Positions 40,147-48,933 of a DNA stretch of 64,000 bases are shown one piece after another. The position numbers and the translations under genes are program-made. The stretch's first letter is position 1, and each line of letters opens with the position of its first letter. The notes beneath the pieces are model-generated. The model searched no databases, was not told the DNA's origin, and was given only the letters and a program-made list of their open reading frames with translations. Origin of the DNA: Halorubellus sp. JP-L1 (GTDB lineage: Archaea > Halobacteriota > Halobacteria > Halobacteriales > Natrialbaceae); contig NZ_JAAOIR010000003.1 of assembly GCF_011440375.1 (NCBI RefSeq), forward strand, positions 186,001 to 250,000, in the 5' to 3' direction.

Positions 40147-40947
40147 TCAGGCGTCGTCGGTCCACCGGAGCAGTCGGCCGCGGAGCAGCCGGAACAGGCG
40201 GTCGGAGACGAGTCCGATGACGGCGACGGTGATGACGGCGGCGATGGTGGTCGCGGTCTGGAAGAACCGGACGGACTCGGTGAGCATCTGTCCGAGGCCG
40301 CCGCCGGCCGTGACCATCTCCGCGACGACGACGACGACGAACGAGAGGAACAGCGCGATCTGGACGCCGTTGAAGATAGAGGGGAGTGCGGCGGGGAGGA
40401 CGACCTCTCTGGCCACGCCGACCCGGGAGACGCCCATAGAGCGCGCCGACCAGACGAGCTCTCGCTTGATGCCGCGCGCACCGTCGTACGTCGCGATGAC
40501 GATCGGGAACACCGCCGAGGTCACCGCGAGCGCGACAGCCGGGACGTTCCCGAACCCGAACCAGAGGACGTAGACGGGGACGAGCGTCACCTTCGGGATG
40601 GGAAAGCCCAGCGAGATGATCGGGTCGAAGAACCACCCGACGACCGTCGACTGTGCCATCGCGAGCCCGAGCGCGACGCCGATCACGATCGCGATCAGGA
40701 ACGCGAGGAACGCGCGGCCCGCCGTGAGCGCGGCGAGTTCCAGCAGCGACCCGGTGCTGACGAGGTCGACGAGCGTCTCGGCGACGACGTACGTGTGCGG
40801 GAGCGACTGCGAGGGGACGAGTTCGAACGTCGCGATGACTTCCCAGACGACGACGAGACCCACGATCGGTTTCAGGTAGTCGATCGTCGACCCGACGGAA
40901 TCGCCGATGGACTCGCCGACGGTGGCCGTGCCCTGCGAGCCGCTCAT
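40147..40947 (-). CDS. ABC importer permease (SsuC/TauC/ThiX type), second
   Basis: A 266-residue permease with six predicted helices and the EAA-type loop ARSMGVSRVGVAREVVLPAA, which contacts the ATPase. Its ATG overlaps the stop of the upstream permease (ATGA), so the two are coupled and may form a heterodimer. With the divergent ATPase and the binding protein downstream it makes an importer for nitrate/sulfonate/thiamine-precursor-like compounds. Confidence 0.88.
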   Translation of the reverse strand: MSGSQGTATVGESIGDSVGSTIDYLKPIVGLVVVWEVIATFELVPSQSLPHTYVVAETLVDLVSTGSLLELAALTAGRAFLAFLIAIVIGVALGLAMAQSTVVGWFFDPIISLGFPIPKVTLVPVYVLWFGFGNVPAVALAVTSAVFPIVIATYDGARGIKRELVWSARSMGVSRVGVAREVVLPAALPSIFNGVQIALFLSFVVVVVAEMVTAGGGLGQMLTESVRFFQTATTIAAVITVAVIGLVSDRLFRLLRGRLLRWTDDA

Positions 40948-41765
40948 ATTCCGGTCACCCCGCGTTCGCTCCAGGACAGGAGGCGACTGGCGACCAGCAA
41001 GTAGAGGCGGTCGATGCCGGCGACCAGGAACGCGATCCAGGAGACGACCGCGAACACCTTCGAGTACTGGCCGAACTGTCCGTAGTCGGTGACGAGGACG
41101 CCCAATCCGGTCTGGGCGAGGATCATCTCCGAGGAGACGATGATGACGAACGAGAAGATCAGGCCGATCCGGACGCCCGTCATGATCGTCGGCACCGCCG
41201 CCGGGAACACCACCTCGTACACCTCTTCGAGTCGACTGACGCCCATGGAGCGCGCCGACCAGATGAGCTCGCGTTCGACGGTGTCCGCGCCGTTGAACGA
41301 CGAGAGGAGGATGGGGAGGAACGAGCCGATGACGGCGAGCGTGATCCGGGAGGCGTTCCCGATGCCGAGCCAGAAGATCACGAGGGGGATGAGTGGCGAC
41401 TTCGGGACGGGGTACGTGAGGGAGACGATGGGTTCGAGCGTCCGCCTGATGCGGTCGTTGCGCGCCATCGCGAGCCCCATCGGCACTGCCAGTATCGTCG
41501 CGATGACGATGCCGGCGAACCCGCGGAACAGGGTGTCCGTCGCGTGGCCGTGGAACTCCGGGCTCGACCCGAGGACGACGATCTGTTCCGCCGTCGCGGA
41601 GAACGGCGGCAGTATCGCGGCGGGCACGAGCCGTCCGGACGCGAGCTCCCAGAGCCCGAGCATCACGCCGATCGGGACGAGTTTGCTGAGCCAGCGCAGT
41701 AGCAACCAGCGGTCGTAGACGTCCCCGACGCGCTGTCGGAACGTCGATCGATGCGTTCCCGCCAT
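40944..41765 (-). CDS. ABC importer permease (SsuC/TauC/ThiX type), first
   Basis: A 273-residue permease with six predicted helices and the same EAA loop (ARSMGVSRLEEVYEVVFPAA). It shares the pattern YPVPKSPLIPLVIFWLGIG with SsuC-type proteins. Two non-identical permeases are unusual for this family, which normally forms homodimers. It is divergent from the ATPase gene; a GGTATAAATC block near 41837-41846 lies in the shared promoter. Confidence 0.88.
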   Translation of the reverse strand: MAGTHRSTFRQRVGDVYDRWLLLRWLSKLVPIGVMLGLWELASGRLVPAAILPPFSATAEQIVVLGSSPEFHGHATDTLFRGFAGIVIATILAVPMGLAMARNDRIRRTLEPIVSLTYPVPKSPLIPLVIFWLGIGNASRITLAVIGSFLPILLSSFNGADTVERELIWSARSMGVSRLEEVYEVVFPAAVPTIMTGVRIGLIFSFVIIVSSEMILAQTGLGVLVTDYGQFGQYSKVFAVVSWIAFLVAGIDRLYLLVASRLLSWSERGVTGI

Positions 41766-41898
41766 TATTCGTCGATTCGCTCGTGAGTCTTGGTCCCGTA
41801 CGTCATTCCCGTTGAGGGAGACAAACCGACACTGCGGTATAAATCTTTTCTGCCGAGAGTAACGCTTTTACGCGAGACTGCCATCGGTGAGCGCATAG

Positions 41899-42672
41899 AT
41901 GTCCATAATCGCGCTTGACGACGTCACGCACATCTACGGGTCCGGCGAAGAGAGCGTGACGGCGATCGAGGGCCTGTCGCTGACGATCGACGACGACGAG
42001 TTCGTCTCGGTGATCGGACCGAGCGGCTGCGGGAAGAGCACGCTCCTCTACATCGTCGGTGGGTTCATCGAGTCGACGCATGGGACGGTATCGGTCGACG
42101 GCGTTCCCGTCGAGGGACCGGGGACTGACCGCGGCGTCATCTTCCAGGAGTACGCCTTGTACCCGTGGAAGACGGTCATGGAGAACGTGACGTTCGGCCT
42201 CCGGCACGCGAGCCCGGAGACCGAGGACGTCGAGGCGCGTGCGAGGACGTTCATCGAGCGCGTCGGGCTCGGCGGCTTCGAGGACAAGTACCCGAAGGAG
42301 CTCTCGGGCGGGATGAAGCAACGCGTCGCCATCGCACGGACGCTCGCGTACGACCCCGAGGTGCTGTTGCTCGACGAGCCGTTCGGGGCGCTCGACGCGC
42401 AGACGAAGGAGGTGCTCCAGGAGGACCTCCTGGAACTCTGCCGGGAGACGAACAAGACCGTCCTGTTCATCACGCACGACATCGAGGAGGCCGTCTACCT
42501 CTCCGATCGCGTCGTGACGATGACCGCCCATCCCGGGGAGAAGAAGACGGAGTTCGCGGTCGACCTCGACCGCAGCGGGTCCCGCGACGAGGTGTTCGCG
42601 ACGGACGAGTTCGTCGACGTCGCGAAGCGGGCGCGCACCGCGGTGCGGGAGGAGATGGTCCTCAACCGGTAG
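41899..42672 (+). CDS. ABC importer ATPase (SsuB/TauB type)
   Basis: A 257-residue ATPase with Walker A GPSGCGKSTLL, Q-loop FQEYALYPWKTV, signature LSGGMKQRVAIA, Walker B VLLLDEPFGALD and switch THDIEEAVYLSDR. It energises the two divergent permeases. A CTTTTACG block about 30 bases upstream of ATG 41899 is the probable promoter. The substrate class is nitrate/sulfonate/bicarbonate-like, not resolvable from the ATPase. Confidence 0.92.
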   Translation: MSIIALDDVTHIYGSGEESVTAIEGLSLTIDDDEFVSVIGPSGCGKSTLLYIVGGFIESTHGTVSVDGVPVEGPGTDRGVIFQEYALYPWKTVMENVTFGLRHASPETEDVEARARTFIERVGLGGFEDKYPKELSGGMKQRVAIARTLAYDPEVLLLDEPFGALDAQTKEVLQEDLLELCRETNKTVLFITHDIEEAVYLSDRVVTMTAHPGEKKTEFAVDLDRSGSRDEVFATDEFVDVAKRARTAVREEMVLNR

Positions 42673-42808
42673 CGCCGACGTGAGCCCGAGAGTTCTCATG
42701 GGAGGCTCACCGCGGAGGCCGTCGTGACGCCCGCGGCTGGGCAGCGGCCGATCCCAGAGATGCGGCGACACAAAGTCTTATGTACCTCTCTCGCAGTTTG
42801 TAGTGGTA

Positions 42809-43957
42809 ATGCCTGACAGGGCTTCATCACGGCCGAGTAGGCGCACGTTCCTTCGAGTAGCTGGTACCGCTGGCGTCGTCGGGGCTGCCGGTTGCCTCAA
42901 TGGTGGCAACGGCGGCGACGGCGGCGACGGTGGCGACGGCGACGGCGGTGGCGGGGACGGCGGGGACGGTGGAGATGGCGGTGGCGGGGACGGCGGAGAC
43001 GGCGGCGAGACGCCGACGATCCGCTACGCGAGCATCTCCGGCGCGGAACTGAACGACCTGATGGCGATGTTCCACAAGTCCTCGCACATCCCGGAGAACG
43101 TCTTCGAGCAGAACGGCGAGGCCTACGAATTCGAGCTGGTGGACGTCCAGAGCACGCCCGTCGTCGTCAGCACGCTCGGCGCGAAGGAGGCCGACGCGGG
43201 CCTGCTCGCGTACTCGTCGGTGGCGAACGCCATCCAGCAGGGAACGATCTCGTCCGGCCCGAGCATCGTCGCTCCGCTCACGTACGACGGACCGCGATAC
43301 GCGGACACGTACAATTCGGTCAGCGGGTCGGACGTCACGGAGATCGCAGACATCGAAGGTGGCTCCCTCGGCGTGAACGGCATCGGGTCCGCGATCGACA
43401 TCGCCGCACGCGTCGTCTTCACTCGCAACGACATCAGTCTCAGTAACGTCAACTTCCGCGAGGTGTCCTTCGGTGCGATGCCGTCGACGCTCAGCGAGGG
43501 GCGCGTCGACGTCGGGACGTTCATCCAGCCGTTCTACGAGATGAACCGGGACGACGTCCAGACCGTCTTCGACACGACCGACGCGTTCGGGTCGTTCCTG
43601 AAGATCTTCCTCACCGTCCGGAACGAGTTCCTGGACGCGAACGAGGACGCGGTCCGCGCGTGGCTCGACGACTTCTGGAAGGGCATCCAGTGGTGGATCG
43701 ACGACGCGAACAGCGAGCAGCGACTCGACATCGCGGAGGAAGTCGTCGGCCTCCCGAGGCCCGTCCTCGAGGAACTCGTCCAGACCGAGAAGGGGTACTA
43801 TCACGGCGAGGACGGACTCCGCATCAACCCCGAGTGGCTCCAGAAGCCCGTCGACGGGATGGCGGAGGTCGGGTTCCTCGACTCGGAGATCGATATGGGC
43901 GAGTACGTCGACAACTCCTACCTCCCCGAGGACGCGAACCAGGAGCCGGACATCTGA
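42809..43957 (+). CDS. Tat-exported lipoprotein binding protein of the ABC importer
   Basis: A 382-residue binding protein with twin-arginine signal RRTFLRVAGTAGVVGAAGC; Cys29 is the lipid attachment point. A linker of about 38 residues made almost entirely of Gly and Asp (GGDGGDGGDG pattern) follows, then an NMT1/ThiY/SsuA-like domain (PTIRYASISGAELNDLMAMF). ATG 42809 is chosen because AGTCTTATG lies about 30 bases upstream. Together with the ATPase and permeases it imports a small organic or sulfur-containing compound. Confidence 0.87.
   Translation: MPDRASSRPSRRTFLRVAGTAGVVGAAGCLNGGNGGDGGDGGDGDGGGGDGGDGGDGGGGDGGDGGETPTIRYASISGAELNDLMAMFHKSSHIPENVFEQNGEAYEFELVDVQSTPVVVSTLGAKEADAGLLAYSSVANAIQQGTISSGPSIVAPLTYDGPRYADTYNSVSGSDVTEIADIEGGSLGVNGIGSAIDIAARVVFTRNDISLSNVNFREVSFGAMPSTLSEGRVDVGTFIQPFYEMNRDDVQTVFDTTDAFGSFLKIFLTVRNEFLDANEDAVRAWLDDFWKGIQWWIDDANSEQRLDIAEEVVGLPRPVLEELVQTEKGYYHGEDGLRINPEWLQKPVDGMAEVGFLDSEIDMGEYVDNSYLPEDANQEPDI
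42897..43010 (+). repeat. Gly-Asp coding repeat in the lipoprotein linker
   Basis: The DNA is a run of near-identical GGCGGCGAC/GGTGGCGAC triplet groups coding for Gly and Asp. Such linkers are frequent in haloarchaeal lipoproteins and are prone to slippage, so their length probably varies between strains. Confidence 0.7.
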
Positions 43958-43999
43958 CGTCGGGCGCGACGGAGACCGACTGGGCGTGATCGTCTCACG

Positions 44000-44096
44000 A
44001 ACCAGGAACGGGAACCCGAGCTGGGAAGGAAACGAGAACGGGCACTGGACTGGGAACAGGAACTGGACTGGGAACGTGATTGGGAACGGGACTGCC
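44000..44096. repeat. Short direct repeats rich in GGGAAC
   Basis: The 14-base unit ACTGGACTGGGAAC occurs at 44044-44057 and 44062-44075 (18-base period), within a longer purine-rich stretch containing many GGGAAC and GGAAC copies. It lies between the binding protein and the SLC13-type gene. No gene or terminator is evident. Confidence 0.6.
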
Positions 44097-44138
44097 GGCT
44101 CCTTCGAGTTCCACGTCGAGCCGACGTGACGCACGACA

Positions 44139-45536
44139 ATGCATCTACGCGCTCGCTGGCTTCGCCGCGAATCGTTGCCGTGGCTGTCGGTACCGGTCGG
44201 TGTCCTCGCGGCGATCGCGATACTGACGGCCGCACCGGTCGACGACGCGACCGCAACGATGCTCGCCATCACGGTGTTCTGCATCGTCCTCTGGGTAGCG
44301 ACGCCGGTGCCGCCGTCGTTCACCGGCATCGTCTGCATCGGTCTCGTCGGGGTGACGTTCTCCACCGACCTCGCGTTGACGGGGTTCCAGTCGGCGACGA
44401 TGTGGCTCGTCGTCTTCGGACTCCTGCTGGGTGAAGCGGCCAGGGAGAGCGGTCTCGCTGCGTGGGGCGGTGCCCAGATCAGGACGCTCGCCTGGCCTGC
44501 CGAGACGGACGCGCTCGCCGCTCGCGTGGCGTACGGTCGACTCCTCGTCGTCTCGTGTGCGGCGGCGCTCGCCTTCGCGCTCCTCGTCCCGTCCGCGCTC
44601 GTCCGCATCCTCACGCTCGCGCCGATCGTGGCGAAGCTCGGGGAGGCGTTCGACGACGACCGCGCGCGGATCGGGATCTTCCTCGGCCCGCTGCTCGTGA
44701 CGTTCTACGCCGCTCCCGGCATCTTCACCGCCGGGTTGCCGAACATCATCACGACCGGGATCGCGGAGTCGCTCGGCTCGACGACCGCGTCATGGACGAC
44801 CTGGACGCTCCAGATGTTCCCGGTGATGGGCTTCGGGCGCGCTGTCGTCGTAACGGCGGTCGTCTACCTCAAGTTCCGCCCCGGCGACGCCGCCGACGTC
44901 AGCGTCCCGTCCGGGCGGAGCGCGCTCCGGGGGTCGGAACGACGGATGCTCGCGTTCTTGCTCGTCGGCGTCCTCCTCTGGACGACGGACGCCGTCCACG
45001 GCCTGCATCCGTTCTTCGGCGCGCTCGTCGTCGTCCTCCTCGCGCTCCTCCCCGGCGTCGGCGTCGTCACGTTCGACGACCTCGCGGACACGGACTTCTC
45101 GATCATCTTCTTCCTCGGCGCCGTCTTCGCCATCGGCGCCGGCCTCTCCGAGACGGGATTCGCCGCGAGCGCGGCGGAGTCGCTCCTGACGCTGATCCCG
45201 ACGGGCGCACCCCTCTGGCTGGTCCTCGTCCTCGTGTTCGCCGCCACCATCGCGCTCACGTTCCTCATGGAGGGACTGGCCGTCGCGTCCGTCCTGACGC
45301 CCGTGCTCGTCTCGTTCGCCCAGCGCAGCGGCCTCCCGGTCGACCCACTCCTGATGATCGAGTCCGTCGCCCTCAGCACGTTCTTCTTCCCGTACCAGAC
45401 CGTCATCTTCGTCGCCATCCTGGGCGAGGGCGTCGTCGACGCCGTCACGCTCGTCAAGACCGCCACCTGGGTCTCGATACTCGCGACGCTCCTCCTCCTC
45501 CCGCTCCAGATCGGCCTGTTCGTCCTCCTCTACTGA
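44139..45536 (+). CDS. SLC13/DASS-family anion:sodium symporter
   Basis: A 465-residue membrane protein with about 11 helices. The helical hairpin with GLPNIITTGIAESLG and the second hairpin (LMEGLAVASVLTPVL) correspond to the SLC13 substrate loops, although the usual SNT motifs are altered to PNI and EGL. Members carry dicarboxylates, sulfate or citrate. The substrate is unknown. ATG 44139. Confidence 0.78.
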   Translation: MHLRARWLRRESLPWLSVPVGVLAAIAILTAAPVDDATATMLAITVFCIVLWVATPVPPSFTGIVCIGLVGVTFSTDLALTGFQSATMWLVVFGLLLGEAARESGLAAWGGAQIRTLAWPAETDALAARVAYGRLLVVSCAAALAFALLVPSALVRILTLAPIVAKLGEAFDDDRARIGIFLGPLLVTFYAAPGIFTAGLPNIITTGIAESLGSTTASWTTWTLQMFPVMGFGRAVVVTAVVYLKFRPGDAADVSVPSGRSALRGSERRMLAFLLVGVLLWTTDAVHGLHPFFGALVVVLLALLPGVGVVTFDDLADTDFSIIFFLGAVFAIGAGLSETGFAASAAESLLTLIPTGAPLWLVLVLVFAATIALTFLMEGLAVASVLTPVLVSFAQRSGLPVDPLLMIESVALSTFFFPYQTVIFVAILGEGVVDAVTLVKTATWVSILATLLLLPLQIGLFVLLY

Positions 45537-45569
45537 GCTCGAAGCGAGAAAGAGTCGGCCAGCTGGGCG

Positions 45570-46724
45570 TCAGTCGAAGTCGAACAGTTCGGCCGCGGTC
45601 TGCATGTCCTTGTCCCCGCGACCGGAGAGGTTGACGAGGATGGTGTCGTGCTCGCCGTCCTCGGCGAGCTGGAGTGCGCGCGCGACGCCGTGACTGGACT
45701 CGAGCGCCGGGATGATGCCCTCGGTCTCGCTGAGCTCTCGGAACGCGGCCAGCGCTTCCTCGTCGGTGACGCCGGTGTACTCGCAGCGGCCGACGGCGCG
45801 GAACATCGCGTGCTCTGGGCCGACGCCGGGGTAGTCGAGGCCGGCGGAGACCGAGTGCACGTCGACGTCGTCGTCGATGACGCGCGTCTTCATGCCGTGG
45901 ATGACGTCGTCCTTGCCCTCGGCGAGCGGGGCGGCGTGGCGCTTCGACCCCCCGCCCTCGCCGCCGCCCTCGGCGCCGTAGAAGTCGACGTCGTCGTCCC
46001 GGAACGCGTGGAACAGCCCGATGGCGTTCGAGCCGCCGCCGACGCACGCGACCGCTGCGTCCGGGAGCCCGCCGGTTCGTTCGCGGAACTGCTCGCGGGC
46101 TTCGGTGCCGATGACGCTCTGGAAGTCCCGCACCATCCGCGGGAACGGGTCGGGGCCGACGACGCTCCCGACGAGGTAGTGGGTGTCCTCGACGTTCCCC
46201 GCGAAGTCCTCCAGGGCGGCGTCGACGGCGTCCCCGAGGCCCTGGCCGCCGCGCGTGACCTCGTTGACTTCGGCGCCCATGAGGCGCATGCGGAAGACGT
46301 TCATCTTCTGGCGCTCGACGTCCTTCTTCCCCATGTAGATCTCGGTGTCGAGGTCGAACAGCGCGCCGACCATTGCGGTGGCAGTCCCGTGCTGGCCGGC
46401 GCCGGTCTCGGCGATCAGGCGCTTCTTCCCGGCTTTCTTCGCGAGTAGCGCCTGTCCGAGGCAGTTGTTGATCTTGTGTGCGCCCCCGTGGAGGAGGTCC
46501 TCTCGCTTGAGGTATATCTCGGCGTCGTACGGGTCGCTCAGGTTCGCGGCGTGATACACCGGTGTCGGTCGTCCGGCGTACTCCTCGAGGTGGCGTCGGA
46601 AGTCCGCCTGGAACGCCTCCGACTGGCCGATGTCGTCGTACGCGGCGGCGAGCTGTTCGAGCGGTTCCTCGAGCGGTTCCGGGACGTGCCGACCGCCGTA
46701 TCCCTCGAAATCACCTTGTGACAT
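45570..46724 (-). CDS. trpB: Tryptophan synthase beta chain
   Basis: A 384-residue PLP enzyme joining indole and serine. The PLP lysine is in LLHGGAHKINNCLGQALLAK, with AETGAGQHGTATAM and the phosphate loop VGGGSNAIGLF; it belongs to the TrpB1 type, which normally pairs with TrpA. Here it stands alone, with no trpA, trpC or trpD nearby. The start is set at ATG 46724 since an upstream TTG extension would cross the leaderless spacing from the TTTTATTTGG box (46761-46752). Confidence 0.93.
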   Translation of the reverse strand: MSQGDFEGYGGRHVPEPLEEPLEQLAAAYDDIGQSEAFQADFRRHLEEYAGRPTPVYHAANLSDPYDAEIYLKREDLLHGGAHKINNCLGQALLAKKAGKKRLIAETGAGQHGTATAMVGALFDLDTEIYMGKKDVERQKMNVFRMRLMGAEVNEVTRGGQGLGDAVDAALEDFAGNVEDTHYLVGSVVGPDPFPRMVRDFQSVIGTEAREQFRERTGGLPDAAVACVGGGSNAIGLFHAFRDDDVDFYGAEGGGEGGGSKRHAAPLAEGKDDVIHGMKTRVIDDDVDVHSVSAGLDYPGVGPEHAMFRAVGRCEYTGVTDEEALAAFRELSETEGIIPALESSHGVARALQLAEDGEHDTILVNLSGRGDKDMQTAAELFDFD

Positions 46725-47129
46725 GTGCACATTGGACAACTACGGTCGGCCAAATAAAACTACGTCCCGGAATCGGCGTCGAAGACGCCGCTACCGGCCG
46801 TTCTGGAACAGTCCCGCCCATCATAGTTCGGATCGAGTAACTATCGTTCGGATTTGGGCTTCGTTGCGGAATCACGAACGACGGTGTGGGTTTCGCACGA
46901 CAGCTGTTGCGTTTCGCGCGACAGATTTGCGTTCCACGCGAGGGCTTGCGTTCCGTGCGACAGCATTGCGTTCCGTGCGACGCCTTTGCGTTTCGCGCGC
47001 CAGCGCGGTTTCGGCGGGACGACGCCCCCGCTCGCTCACCCGTTCGACCGGTGGTTTCTTGCTGGTCGTTCGCATACCGAACACCATGCCATTCGGTCGC
47101 AGACTCCGGTGCGCCGGGAGGGGGGCGCG
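46725..47129. other. Intergenic region with trpB promoter and a 20-base repeat array
   Basis: The left part holds the TATA box of trpB (46752-46761). The right part (46887-47005) is a tandem repeat described separately. No gene is recognised; the open frame crossing the repeats only reflects the repeat sequence. Confidence 0.6.
46887..47005. repeat. About six tandem copies of a 20-base unit
   Basis: Units of the form TTGCGTTTCGCGCGACAGAT begin at about 46887, 46907, 46927, 46946, 46966 and 46986, so the period is 20 with one 19. Copies differ at several positions (CGCACGACAG, CGCGCGACAG, CCACGCGAGG, CCGTGCGACA). It lies between trpB and the amidohydrolase. Spacing near two helical turns could suit a regulator array, or it is a minisatellite. 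Confidence 0.75.
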
Positions 47130-48770
47130 ATGACCGTCGCGGACGACCTCCTCCAGCATCACCCGGAGACGATCCTCTACGGCGGGACGATCAGGACGGT
47201 CGACGAGGCCGACAGCGTCGCGGAGGCGGTCGCGATCCGCGACGGTCGATTCCTCGCGGTCGGCGACACCGACGAGGTACGCGACCTCGCCGGCCCAGAG
47301 ACCGACGAACGCGACCTCGACGGCCGCACGGTGATCCCTGGCCTGATCGACTCGCACCTCCACCTCCGGCAGGTCGGGATGGACCTCGACCGGGTGACGC
47401 TCTTCGACGCGCGACGCATCGCGGACGTCCTCGACGCCGTCGAGGCCGAAGCGTCGTCGCTCCCCGACGGCGAGTGGGTGCTCGGCGGCTGGGGCTGGCA
47501 CGAGAGCCAGCTCGACGAGGAACGGCTCCCGACCCGGTCCGAACTCGACGAGGTCGCGCCGGACAACCCCGTGTTCGTTCCGCGGGGCGCGCACGTCGCC
47601 GTGGTGAACACCGCCGCGATGGAACTGGCGGGCATCGACGACGACCGCGCCGACCCCGACGGCGGGACCATCGTCCGGAACCCCGACACGGGCAAACCCA
47701 ACGGCGTCTTCCTCGAGAACGCACGGACGGAACTCCTGGAGCCGGTGCTGCCCGAGCGCGGCGTCGACGAGTACGTCGCCGACGTCGAGCGCGCGATGGA
47801 CGAACTGAACTCGCGGGGCGTCACGGCCGCGATGGAACCCGGCCTGGAGCGCGAGGAACTCCGGGCGTTCCAGCGCGTCGCCGTCGACGGCGACCCGACG
47901 GTCCGGACCAACATGTACGTCCGCGTGTACGAACCGGACGACGTCCGCGACGCGGGGAGTTACTTCCACACCGGCTTCGGGAACGAGATGCTGAAGGTCG
48001 GCGGCGTGAAGTACATGCTCGACGGCGGCGTCGAGGGAGCGCGACTCTCCGACCCGTACCGCGTCGTCGACGAGGTCCAGGAGCAGGAGGACTACCACGG
48101 GCACTTCCTCCTCCCTGAAGGCGGCGAGGACGCGCTCTTCGAGGTGTTCGAGCTCGCCGCCGAGCGCGACCACCAGGTCCAGACGCACGTCGTCGGCGAC
48201 GCAGCGATCGAACTCCTGGTCGACGCGTACGAGGCCGCCGACGAGGTCCGCGACATCGAACCGCTCCGGTGGACGGCGATGCACGTCTTCCTCCCCACGG
48301 ACGACCAGATCGCGCGCATGAAGGACCTCGGCGTCCTCCCGACCGTCCAGAACCACTCGACGTACCTCGGGCGGAACATGGAGCTCCTCTGGGGCGAGGA
48401 GCGCGCCGCAGAGGCCATCCCCATCCGCACGCTCCTCGACGCGGGGCTGACCGTCGGCGGCGGCACCGACGCGCCCGTCGTCCCCTGGTTCCCCTTCGAG
48501 TCGATCTGGTGGATGGTGACGCGGAACACCGTCACCGCGGGCACGCTCGGCCCGGAGGAGGCCATCGAGCCCGAGGAGGCGCTGCGCCTCTGGACGCGCG
48601 ACGCCGCGTACACGATGCACTGGGAGGACGAGATCGGCTCCATCGAGCCCGGTAAACGCGCTGACTTGGCCGTCCTGGACCGCGACGTGGTGACCTGCGA
48701 CCCAGAGGCGATCCGCGATACCGAGGTCGAACTCACGATGGTCGGCGGCGACGTCGTGCACGACGCCTGA
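47130..48770 (+). CDS. Amidohydrolase family protein (YtcJ-like)
   Basis: A 546-residue metal-dependent hydrolase: GGTIRTVDEADSVAEAVAIR start, metal motif VIPGLIDSHLHLRQVG, HVVGDAAIELLVDAY and the C-terminal GGGTDAPVVPWFPFESIWWM and EPGKRADLAVLDRD. The family removes amide or formyl groups from small compounds. ATG 47130 follows a purine-rich ribosome-binding stretch (GGGAGGGGGG). It lies upstream of the HyuA/HyuB genes, so it could act on related imides or ureides. Confidence 0.85.
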   Translation: MTVADDLLQHHPETILYGGTIRTVDEADSVAEAVAIRDGRFLAVGDTDEVRDLAGPETDERDLDGRTVIPGLIDSHLHLRQVGMDLDRVTLFDARRIADVLDAVEAEASSLPDGEWVLGGWGWHESQLDEERLPTRSELDEVAPDNPVFVPRGAHVAVVNTAAMELAGIDDDRADPDGGTIVRNPDTGKPNGVFLENARTELLEPVLPERGVDEYVADVERAMDELNSRGVTAAMEPGLEREELRAFQRVAVDGDPTVRTNMYVRVYEPDDVRDAGSYFHTGFGNEMLKVGGVKYMLDGGVEGARLSDPYRVVDEVQEQEDYHGHFLLPEGGEDALFEVFELAAERDHQVQTHVVGDAAIELLVDAYEAADEVRDIEPLRWTAMHVFLPTDDQIARMKDLGVLPTVQNHSTYLGRNMELLWGEERAAEAIPIRTLLDAGLTVGGGTDAPVVPWFPFESIWWMVTRNTVTAGTLGPEEAIEPEEALRLWTRDAAYTMHWEDEIGSIEPGKRADLAVLDRDVVTCDPEAIRDTEVELTMVGGDVVHDA

Positions 48771-48933
48771 CCGTCGTCGGCGAGTAGTCGCTGCCCTTCG
48801 TTCGTCGTCGCACAGCTGTTCGTTGCGGTCATTCCCATTGGAGACGGAACCGGCCGCTGGACCGGTCTCGTCCGCGTTTCCCGGGATGCCGAGGGGCAAA
48901 CTTAGAAGTAGGACGTTTGCGATGTGTCACTAC

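Noticed and set aside
46887-47005. CRISPR array
   Set aside because: The units are contiguous without unique spacers and diverge from one another, and no cas genes are present.
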